Of a DNA stretch of 7,843 bases, positions 1 to 7,257 are shown piece by piece (the first letter of the stretch is position 1; the number at the start of each line of letters is the position of its first letter). The DNA is taken from assembly GCA_023391175.1 (NCBI GenBank), contig JAEWBL010000039.1:1-7843 (forward strand). The letters are read 5' to 3'. This DNA comes from Pseudomonadota bacterium (lineage in GTDB: Bacteria > Pseudomonadota > Alphaproteobacteria > Rhizobiales > Xanthobacteraceae). Below the pieces are notes generated by a model, which worked only from the letters and a program-made list of their open reading frames with translations, did no database searches and had not been told where the DNA came from. The position numbers and the translations under genes were made by a program.

Positions 1-318
1 GGTCATGATCGCGCGAGCGCCGATGCCCACCGCGTCGAGGCCCGAGCCGCACAGGCGGTTCACGGTGGTGCCCGGCGCGCTCACCGGCAGGCCGGCCAGC
101 AGCGCGGCCATGCGGGCGACGTCGCGATTGTCCTCGCCGGCCTGGTTGGCACAGCCGAGGATCACATCGTCCACCGCCTCCCAGTCCACGCCGGGATTGC
201 GCTCCTTCAGCACGCGGATGGGATGGGCGGCGAGGTCGTCCGCCCGTACGTCCTTGAGGGCGCCGGCATAGCGGCCGATGGGGGTGCGCGCGAAATCGCA
301 GATGAAGGCGTCAGCCAT
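1..318 (-). CDS. paaJ: 3-oxoadipyl-CoA/3-oxo-5,6-dehydrosuberyl-CoA thiolase, N-terminal part (3' end outside window)
   Basis: Thiolase-family enzyme that cleaves 3-oxo-5,6-dehydrosuberyl-CoA and later 3-oxoadipyl-CoA with CoA, releasing acetyl-CoA and succinyl-CoA in the last steps of phenylacetate breakdown. The first 106 residues are visible. They begin MADAFICDFARTPIGRY, then ADDLAAHP, then CANQAGEDNRDVARM, and reach NRLCGSGLDAV, which holds the expected nucleophilic Cys at residue 90. This text is typical of PaaJ/PcaF rather than biosynthetic acetyl-CoA acetyltransferases. The ATG at 318 has a GGAGATCACC Shine-Dalgarno region just upstream. It sits 23 nt after the paaN stop, so the two are almost certainly co-transcribed. 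About three quarters of the protein, including the second active-site Cys/His region, lies beyond the left edge. PaaJ and PcaF cannot be separated by sequence alone; the paa context decides the name. Confidence 0.9.
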   Translation of the reverse strand, partial: MADAFICDFARTPIGRYAGALKDVRADDLAAHPIRVLKERNPGVDWEAVDDVILGCANQAGEDNRDVARMAALLAGLPVSAPGTTVNRLCGSGLDAVGIGARAIMT

Positions 319-341
319 GGTGATCTCCGAAGAAAAGAGGC

Positions 342-1991
342 TCAGGCGGCGGCCGGACGGCGCACGCACACGACGCGGAAGCGCCCGGCTACAAAGGCCG
401 CATCGGTGAGGCAGGCATTGCCGGCGGGGTTGGCGCCGGAGACGTGGTAATCGCTGAAGGCTGCGCTCTGGTTCACATAGATGCCGCCCGTGAGATTCAC
501 CGAGAGCGGCACGCCGGCGCGGGCATAGGCCGGCACGGCGCGGGCAATTTCGGCCTCGGCGGTGGAATAGAGGGCGGCGGTGATGGCGCCCTTTTCGCGC
601 GCCGCGCGTGCGGCGCGGGCCACCCCATCGGCCGCATCGGCCACCGCCACGACAAAGGCGATGGGGCCGAACCGCTCTTCGAGATACGCCGCCTCATCGG
701 CGGCATCCACCGCCAGCAGCAGCGGCGTCGCCGTGCGTGCGCCTTCCACCTGCAAGGCGGCGCTGTCGCGCACGATGCGGCCGAGGGTGCGGGCCTCCTC
801 GATGCGGGCGAGCGTCGCCGGATTCTGGATGGCGCCCAGAACCGCAGCGGCGCGGGCGGGCTCGGACAGAAGCGCGTCGATGGCGGAGGCGATGCCGCCG
901 GCCACCTCATCGAAGCTCCTGTGCCCCGCCTCCGTCTCGATGCCGCCCTTCGGTACGAAGATGACCTGCGGTGCCGTGCACATCTGGCCGCTGTAGAGCG
1001 CGAGCGAGAAGGCGATGTTCTGGCACATGGGGCCGAACGCGGAAGTGGACGCGACGACGATGGTGTTCACGCCCGCCTCCTCGGTGAACACCAGCTTGTC
1101 CCTCACGTTCTCCCGCAGCCAGCCGCCGAACTGGGAGGAGCCGGTGAAGTCCACGATGCCAACGGCCGGGTGCGTCGCCAGCTCCTTGGCGATAGGTGCC
1201 TCCGCCGTGTCGGGAGCGAGCTGGATCACGTCCGGATCGAAGCCTTCTTCGCTGAGCACCTCGCGGGCGATGCGGACGGTGAGGGCCAGCGGCAGGATGG
1301 CGGCGGGGTGCGGCTTCACGATCACCGCATTGCCGGTGACGAGATCGGCGAACAACGCCGGATAGCTGTTCCAGGTGGGGAAGGTGGCGCAGCCGATGAC
1401 GAGGCCGATGCCGCGCGGCACCACGTGGAAATCCTTGTCGAGGCGGATGGCGGAGCGGCCCATGGGCTTCTCCCACAGCACCGCGCCGGGCACGCGGGAC
1501 ATCTCCTCATAGGCATAGGCGACCGCCTCCAGTCCGCGATCCTGCGCGTGCGGGCCGCCGGCCTGGAAAGCCATAGGGCCGGCCTGCCCGGTGGTGTGCT
1601 CCACCGCTTCCGCGATGAGGAAGCTGGCCTTGTTCAGGCGCACGAGAATTTCCAGAGCGATGCCCGTGCGCTGCGCGATGGAGGCCGCGGCCCAGGTGGC
1701 GCCGGCCTTCTCCGCGCGGGCGATCAGGTCATCCACGGCGCGGGCGCGATAGGTGATACCGAGAGCGGGACCGAAGGGCGAGACCTCGGCGCCGATGAGG
1801 GGCGCGTCGTCGCCCGCGGCGGGCTCGAACGGCTGGTTCTTCAGGGCCGCGAACGCCGCCTTGGCCTCGGCCGCACCGCCTTGGGGATAGGCCTTGGGAT
1901 TTTCCGGGAAGGCCGCCCAGAAGCCCCGCCCGCGCGCTGCGGCAACGGCGGATTCGAGCAGCGCGGCGTGGGCCGCGAACAGGTCAGCCAT
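342..1991 (-). CDS. paaN: Phenylacetic acid degradation aldehyde dehydrogenase PaaN (stand-alone, no hydratase domain)
   Basis: NAD(P)-dependent aldehyde dehydrogenase expected to oxidise the reactive 3-oxo-5,6-dehydrosuberyl-CoA semialdehyde formed after oxepin-CoA ring hydrolysis. The 549 residues are one aldehyde dehydrogenase fold with a PaaN-type N-terminus (MADLFAAHAALLESAV...FWAAFPENPKAYP). The cofactor-binding stretch is near residues 196-228 (GLVIGCATFPTWNSYPAL...VIVKPHP). The general-base Glu is in VFTEEAG (304/305), and the catalytic Cys is C338 in SGQMCTAPQ. A late NPAGN stands at 521-525. E. coli PaaZ is about 680 residues because it carries an extra C-terminal MaoC-like hydratase that opens the oxepin ring; here the protein ends right after the dehydrogenase. 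GGAGAGGACC precedes the ATG. It is the first gene of a leftward paaN-paaJ unit, divergent from paaG, and likely controlled by the shared operator. The general ALDH-type assignment is very secure; the exact substrate is inferred from family and context. Confidence 0.92.
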   Translation of the reverse strand: MADLFAAHAALLESAVAAARGRGFWAAFPENPKAYPQGGAAEAKAAFAALKNQPFEPAAGDDAPLIGAEVSPFGPALGITYRARAVDDLIARAEKAGATWAAASIAQRTGIALEILVRLNKASFLIAEAVEHTTGQAGPMAFQAGGPHAQDRGLEAVAYAYEEMSRVPGAVLWEKPMGRSAIRLDKDFHVVPRGIGLVIGCATFPTWNSYPALFADLVTGNAVIVKPHPAAILPLALTVRIAREVLSEEGFDPDVIQLAPDTAEAPIAKELATHPAVGIVDFTGSSQFGGWLRENVRDKLVFTEEAGVNTIVVASTSAFGPMCQNIAFSLALYSGQMCTAPQVIFVPKGGIETEAGHRSFDEVAGGIASAIDALLSEPARAAAVLGAIQNPATLARIEEARTLGRIVRDSAALQVEGARTATPLLLAVDAADEAAYLEERFGPIAFVVAVADAADGVARAARAAREKGAITAALYSTAEAEIARAVPAYARAGVPLSVNLTGGIYVNQSAAFSDYHVSGANPAGNACLTDAAFVAGRFRVVCVRRPAAA

Positions 1992-2027
1992 GGTCCTCTC
2001 CCTATGCCGGGACGCTATGCGATGATG

Positions 2028-2056
2028 TTGACAAGCCCATCCCTTGCGCTAATGAT
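2028..2056 (+). promoter_or_regulatory. Candidate sigma-70-type promoter for paaG-paaI-paaK
   Basis: A perfect TTGACA (-35) lies at 2028-2033 and AATGAT (-10, 4 of 6 matches to consensus) at 2051-2056, separated by 17 nt. Transcription would start near 2063 and give a leader of roughly 50 nt before paaG. The -10 element overlaps the left edge of the palindrome at 2055, so a bound repressor would block polymerase. Position and spacing are read directly; promoter activity is inferred. Confidence 0.6.
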
Positions 2057-2080
2057 TAACCGATCGTCCGGTTAATTCAA
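2052..2080 (-). promoter_or_regulatory. Candidate sigma-70-type promoter for paaN-paaJ
   Basis: On the minus strand, TTGAAT (2080-2075, 4 of 6 matches to TTGACA) is followed after 17 nt by AATCAT (2057-2052, 4 of 6 matches to TATAAT). The start would fall near 2045, leaving a leader of about 54 nt before paaN. Most of the inverted repeat lies in the spacer between the two hexamers, a classical place for a repressor. The hexamers are weaker than those of the opposite promoter, so this call is less certain. Confidence 0.45.
2055..2076. promoter_or_regulatory. Perfect 8+8 bp inverted repeat, probable TetR-type (PaaR-like) operator
   Basis: The left arm ATTAACCG (2055-2062) and the right arm CGGTTAAT (2069-2076) are exact reverse complements around a 6-nt spacer ATCGTC. 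An offset hexamer palindrome, CGATCG (2061-2066), overlaps the left arm. The site overlaps both candidate promoters. In proteobacteria that lack the GntR-type PaaX, paa genes are commonly repressed by the TetR-family PaaR and released by phenylacetyl-CoA. An AT-flanked ACCG...CGGT palindrome is the shape expected for a TetR dimer. No regulator gene is in the window, so the identity of the binding protein is inferred. Confidence 0.7.
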
Positions 2081-2115
2081 GAGGCTCCGAAAGAGCCCGC
2101 AAGTGGGAGGACCAA

Positions 2116-2916
2116 GTGGAGGCGCATGTGAACGAAGCCGTGCTCACCGTCACGGACCATGGCGGCTGGACGGAGCTGACGCTCAACCGACCCGATCGCC
2201 TCAATTCCTTCAACGAAGCGCTGCATGGCGCGCTCGCGGATGCGCTCGATGCCGCCGCCGAGGACGATTGCCGCGCGCTGCTGCTCACCGGCGCCGGCCG
2301 GGGCTTCTGCGCCGGGCAGGATCTCTCCGACCGCGCCAACGCGGAAGGTCCCCTGGACCTCGGCGCCACCATCGAGGCCTTCTACAATCCGCTCATCCGC
2401 CGCATCCGCGGGCTGCGCAAGCCGGTGGTCTGCGCGGTGAATGGCGTGGCCGCCGGGGCCGGGGCCAACATCGCCTTCGCCTGCGATATCGTTCTGGCGG
2501 CGCGCTCCGCCAAATTCATCCAGGCCTTCTCGAAGATCGGCCTCGTGCCCGATTCGGGCGGCACCTATTTCCTGCCGCGCCTCATCGGCGATGCGCGGGC
2601 CCGGGCGCTGATGCTGCTCGCCGAGCCGCTCGCGGCCGAGACCGCGGCCGAATGGGGCCTCATCTGGAAGGTGATCGACGACGCGGCGCTCATGGACGAG
2701 GCCCGCGCGCTCACCGCCCGCCTCGCCACCCAGCCGACGCAGGGCCTCGCCCTCACCAAGGCGGCGCTCAACGCCTCCGGCGGCAACAGCCTCAACGACC
2801 AGCTCGATCTTGAGCGCGACCTGCAGCGCGAGGCCGGCCGCACGCCGGATTACCGCGAGGGCGTGAAGGCCTTCATGGAGAAGCGCGCTCCGAACTTCAC
2901 GGGGCGCCGCTCGTGA
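2116..2916 (+). CDS. paaG: 1,2-epoxyphenylacetyl-CoA isomerase (oxepin-CoA forming)
   Basis: Crotonase-fold enzyme that converts ring-1,2-epoxyphenylacetyl-CoA to oxepin-CoA and also shifts double bonds later in the pathway. The 266 residues match PaaG along the whole length (E. coli PaaG is about 262): LTLNRPDRLNSFN near 22-33, TGAGRGFCAGQDL at 58-70 and oxyanion-hole motif NGVAAGAG at 109-116. GLVPDSGGT carries the acidic residue D146 expected for the isomerase, and LDLERDLQREAGRTPDYREG is near 230-249. The start chosen is GTG 2116 with GGGAGG at 2105-2110 five nt upstream. A second in-frame GTG at 2128 has its own GGAGG (2118-2122) and would shorten the protein by four residues. The gene opens a plus-strand operon and overlaps paaI by 4 nt, implying translational coupling. 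Function is secure. Confidence 0.95.
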   Translation: MEAHVNEAVLTVTDHGGWTELTLNRPDRLNSFNEALHGALADALDAAAEDDCRALLLTGAGRGFCAGQDLSDRANAEGPLDLGATIEAFYNPLIRRIRGLRKPVVCAVNGVAAGAGANIAFACDIVLAARSAKFIQAFSKIGLVPDSGGTYFLPRLIGDARARALMLLAEPLAAETAAEWGLIWKVIDDAALMDEARALTARLATQPTQGLALTKAALNASGGNSLNDQLDLERDLQREAGRTPDYREGVKAFMEKRAPNFTGRRS

Positions 2917-3404
2917 CCGCCGCCGCCGAAACCGTGGCGCCGCTCTCTCCGGAAGAGATCGCTCGCCGCTCCGCCGACGCCATGTGGGCGACCGACAATG
3001 CGAGCCAAGGGCTCGGCATGGAGATCGTCAGCGTGGGCCCGGGCACCGCCACCCTCGCCATGACGCTCACCGAGCGCATGTGCAATGGCTTCGGCATGGG
3101 TCATGGCGGCTTCATCTTCGCCTTGGCCGACAGCGCCTTCGCTTTCGCCTGCAACACCTATGATGAGCGCACCGTCGCCCAGCACTGCTCGGTGACGTAT
3201 CTGCGGCCCGGCACCCGCGGCAAGCGCCTCGTGGCGCGGGCGCGCGAGGTGAGCCGCGGCGCGCGCTCCGGCATTTACGATGTCGAGGTTTCGCAGGACG
3301 ATGTGGTGATCGCCCAGTTCCGCGGCCATTCCCGCACCATCGGCGGGCGCATCACGCAGACGGACGCCGGGGGCGTGGACGCCCCCGCAAGCAGCAAATC
3401 CTGA
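2913..3404 (+). CDS. paaI: Hydroxyphenylacetyl-CoA thioesterase PaaI (hotdog fold)
   Basis: Hotdog-fold thioesterase that hydrolyses ring-hydroxylated phenylacetyl-CoA and similar dead-end thioesters, freeing trapped CoA when the epoxide pathway misfires. The 163 residues include the PaaI signature MCNGFGMGHGGFIFALADSA: H64-G65-G66 and D73, which by comparison with E. coli PaaI is the catalytic Asp. AFAFACNTYDE, VTYLRPGTRG, SGIYDVEV and FRGHSRTIGG follow. The usual length is about 140; the surplus is a slightly longer N-terminus and a Ser/Ala/Gly-rich tail after TIGG (about the last 18 residues). The start is GTG 2913 in a GTGA overlap with the paaG stop, so it probably relies on ribosomes finishing paaG. 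A strong GC hairpin lies within its last codons. A 35-nt gap leads to paaK. Confidence 0.93.
   Translation: MTAAAETVAPLSPEEIARRSADAMWATDNASQGLGMEIVSVGPGTATLAMTLTERMCNGFGMGHGGFIFALADSAFAFACNTYDERTVAQHCSVTYLRPGTRGKRLVARAREVSRGARSGIYDVEVSQDDVVIAQFRGHSRTIGGRITQTDAGGVDAPASSKS
3369..3386 (+). other. GC-rich stem-loop in the 3' end of paaI
   Basis: GGGGGCGT (3369-3376) and ACGCCCCC (3379-3386) are exact reverse complements; with a realistic 4-nt loop the stem is 7 bp of pure G/C. It lies inside the paaI tail codons, 16 nt before the stop, and has no following T-run, so it is not a standard terminator. It might slow ribosomes or protect mRNA ends between paaI and paaK, or be chance in high-GC DNA. 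Confidence 0.4.
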
Positions 3405-3439
3405 TCTCGCAGAAGATCCATCTGGAGGAGACGACCACC

Positions 3440-4771
3440 ATGGCTCTGCCGGCACTGTCCCCGGGCCGTTCCATCGAGGGTGGCCTCGATGCCGCCGAAC
3501 GCGCCTCGCGCGACGAGATCATGTCGCTGCAGCGCGAGCGCCTCGCTTGGTCGCTGCGCCACGCTTACGAGAACGTGCCGTTCTACCGGCAGGCCTTCGA
3601 CAAGGCCGGCGTGCATCCCTCCGACCTGCGCGACCTCTCGGACCTCGCCAAATTCCCCTTCACGGTGAAGACGGACCTGCGCGACAACTACCCCTTCGGC
3701 CTGTTCGCGGTGCCGAAGGAGAAGCTGATCCGCGTGCACGGCTCGTCCGGCACCACCGGCAAGCCCATCGTGGTGGGCTACACCAAGGGCGATATCGACA
3801 TGTGGGCCGACGTGATGGCCCGTTCCATCCGCGCCGCGGGCGTGCGTCCGGGCATGATGGTGCACGTGGCCTATGGCTACGGCCTGTTCACCGGCGGCCT
3901 CGGTGCCCATTACGGCGTCGAGCGGCTCGGCTGCACCGTGGTCCCCATGTCCGGCGGCATGACCGAGCGCCAGGTCCAGCTCATCCACGATTTCAAGCCC
4001 GACGCCATCATGGTGACGCCGAGCTACATGCTCGCCCTCATGGACGGCTTCGCCAAGGCCGGGCTCGACCCGCGCGAGACCTCGCTCAAGTACGGCATCT
4101 TCGGCGCCGAGCCGTGGACGAATGCCATGCGCCAGGAGATCGAGCGCGACTTCAACCTCGACGCCACCGACATCTACGGCCTCTCCGAAGTCATCGGCCC
4201 CGGCGTCGCCCAGGAATGCGTGGAGACCAAGGACGGCTTGCACATCTGGGAGGATCATTTCTACCCGGAGGTGATCGACCCGATCACCGGCGAAGTGCTG
4301 CCCGATGGTTCGAAGGGTGAACTCGTTTTCACCTCGCTGACCAAGGAAGCCTTCCCCATCATCCGCTACCGCACCCGCGACCTCACCCGCCTGCTGCCGG
4401 GCACGGCGCGGCCGGGCATGCGGCGCATGGAGAAGGTGACGGGCCGTTCGGACGACATGATCATCCTCCGCGGCGTCAACGTCTTCCCGACCCAGATCGA
4501 GGAGATTCTGCTGGCGGTGGAGGCCTGCTCCGGCCACTACCAGATCGAGCTGACGCGCGACGGCCGCATGGACGAGATGACCGTGCATGCCGAGATCCGC
4601 GAGGAGGTCTATGGCGAGGTGGACGTGGACGCCACCGGCAAGCGCATCCTGAAGCGCATCAAGGACACCATCGGCATCACCACGCGCATCTCCCTGCACG
4701 AGCCGGGCGGCATCGAGCGCACCGCTACCGGCAAGGCCAAGCGCATTGTGGACCGCCGGCCCAAGGAGTGA
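3440..4771 (+). CDS. paaK: Phenylacetate-CoA ligase
   Basis: Adenylate-forming enzyme that activates phenylacetate with ATP and CoA to phenylacetyl-CoA, the committed first step and probable inducer of the pathway. At 443 residues it has the normal length. Motifs in order: SLRHAYENVPFYR near 38-50, FPFTVKTDLRDNYPFGLFAV near 72-91, the ATP-phosphate loop HGSSGTTGKP at 100-109, MSGGMTERQVQLI near 170-182, and IFGAEPW near 220-226. These are followed by YGLSEVIGPGVAQEC near 246-260, YRTRDL at 310-315, GRSDDMIILRGVNVFPTQIE near 336-354, and the C-terminal ERTATGKAKR with the conserved Lys of the mobile domain (about K432). The ATG has GGAGGAG at 3424-3430, 9 nt upstream. Last gene of the paaG-paaI-paaK unit, followed by a strong terminator. 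Confidence 0.97.
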   Translation: MALPALSPGRSIEGGLDAAERASRDEIMSLQRERLAWSLRHAYENVPFYRQAFDKAGVHPSDLRDLSDLAKFPFTVKTDLRDNYPFGLFAVPKEKLIRVHGSSGTTGKPIVVGYTKGDIDMWADVMARSIRAAGVRPGMMVHVAYGYGLFTGGLGAHYGVERLGCTVVPMSGGMTERQVQLIHDFKPDAIMVTPSYMLALMDGFAKAGLDPRETSLKYGIFGAEPWTNAMRQEIERDFNLDATDIYGLSEVIGPGVAQECVETKDGLHIWEDHFYPEVIDPITGEVLPDGSKGELVFTSLTKEAFPIIRYRTRDLTRLLPGTARPGMRRMEKVTGRSDDMIILRGVNVFPTQIEEILLAVEACSGHYQIELTRDGRMDEMTVHAEIREEVYGEVDVDATGKRILKRIKDTIGITTRISLHEPGGIERTATGKAKRIVDRRPKE

Positions 4772-4805
4772 CGCGGAGGGCATCCCGCCCTCCCCCTGCC
4801 CCGAC

Positions 4806-4836
4806 AAAAAGGCCCGGCGCGATGCCGGGCCTTTTT
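4806..4836. terminator. Bidirectional rho-independent terminator between convergent paaK and the paaCDE operon
   Basis: AAAAA (4806-4810), then GGCCCGGC (4811-4818), loop GCGAT, GCCGGGCC (4824-4831) and TTTTT (4832-4836). The 8-bp stem is perfect and pure G/C, and because the A-run mirrors the T-run the element reads as hairpin plus U-tract on both strands. It lies in the 82-nt gap (4772-4853) between the paaK stop and the stop of the opposing gene, and so should end both transcripts. Confidence 0.93.
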
Positions 4837-4853
4837 CTTGTCTGCTGCAGATC

Positions 4854-5609
<756 letters not shown>

Positions 5610-5619
5610 GGTTTCCCCC

Positions 5620-6696
<1,077 letters not shown>

Positions 6697-6723
6697 GCGG
6701 CGCTCCTCGGATTTCTTTAATTC

Positions 6724-7248
6724 TCAGATGCACTTGAAGTAGTCGAACGGCTCCAGGCACGCGCGGCAGCAATAGCTGGCCTTGCAGGCGGTAGAGCCGA
6801 ACTGGCTCACCTTCTCCGTCTGCGCCGAGCCGCAGCGCGGGCAGGCGACCGTGAGGTTGGAGCCGGAGGCGAGCCGGCGCGCGAGCGCCAGAGAGCGGCC
6901 ATCCGCTGCGGTGTCGTCCACCGGCGGCGCGATGCCGTAGGCGCGGAGCTTCTCGCGGCCCTCGGCGCTCATCCAGTCGGTGGTCCAGGGCGGCGAGAGA
7001 CGACGCTCCAGCCGCACCTTGGCGACCCCGCGCGCATTGAGTTCGCGCTCGATGTCGAGATTGATGATGCCCGTCGCCGGGCAGCCGGAATAGGTGGGCG
7101 TGACGGTGACGACCAGAGTGTCACCGTCCCACGTCACGTCGCGGACGATGCCGAGATCGATCAGCGAGAGCACCGGGATTTCCGGGTCCGGCACCTGCGA
7201 CAGCCAGTGCCAGACCTCCTCGACGGACGGCAGGGTGGCGGTCGCCAT
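6724..7248 (-). CDS. paaD: PaaD, iron-sulfur assembly factor of the phenylacetyl-CoA epoxidase
   Basis: Small protein required for the epoxidase but not part of the purified catalytic complex; it belongs to the MIP18/SufT-like (DUF59) family and is thought to help load metal centres. The 174 residues start with the DUF59 domain (about 8-85): VPDPEIPVLSLIDLGIV, then TPTYSGCPAT with the conserved Cys C55. The C-terminal zinc-ribbon-like part has CPRC (C136, C139), FGSTACKA (C155), CCRAC (C160, C161, C164) and the terminal FDYFKCI (C173), all hallmarks of PaaD rather than a generic SufT. C160 is an extra Cys compared with my memory of E. coli PaaD. Start ATG 7248, with a GGGGGCG ribosome site, 9 nt after the paaC stop. 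Confidence 0.95.
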   Translation of the reverse strand: MATATLPSVEEVWHWLSQVPDPEIPVLSLIDLGIVRDVTWDGDTLVVTVTPTYSGCPATGIINLDIERELNARGVAKVRLERRLSPPWTTDWMSAEGREKLRAYGIAPPVDDTAADGRSLALARRLASGSNLTVACPRCGSAQTEKVSQFGSTACKASYCCRACLEPFDYFKCI

Positions 7249-7257
7249 TTTCGCCCC

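Larger units (their letters stand above)
1992..2115. promoter_or_regulatory. Divergent control region between paaN and paaG
   Basis: This 124-nt gene-free gap separates two divergent paa units and is the only non-coding stretch of any size in the window. It is clearly more AT-rich in its middle (about 2020-2080) than the flanking genes. It contains the ribosome binding sites of paaN and paaG at its edges, an 8+8 bp inverted repeat, and one promoter candidate in each direction. These are described as separate entries. No small gene is seen in it. Confidence 0.85.

Noticed and set aside
5..271. A small plus-strand open frame at the left edge
   Set aside because: It lies opposite the thiolase N-terminus, whose active-site motif is unmistakable; the product is Arg/Ser-rich with no recognisable domain.
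444..2075. A 543-codon plus-strand open frame antisense to paaN
   Set aside because: Its product is Gly/Arg/His-rich with no family resemblance; it mirrors the codon bias of paaN on the other strand, a usual artefact in high-GC genomes.
3369..3386. Rho-independent terminator between paaI and paaK
   Set aside because: The hairpin is strong but no T-run follows and paaK continues 54 nt later with a good ribosome site; kept only as a structural element.
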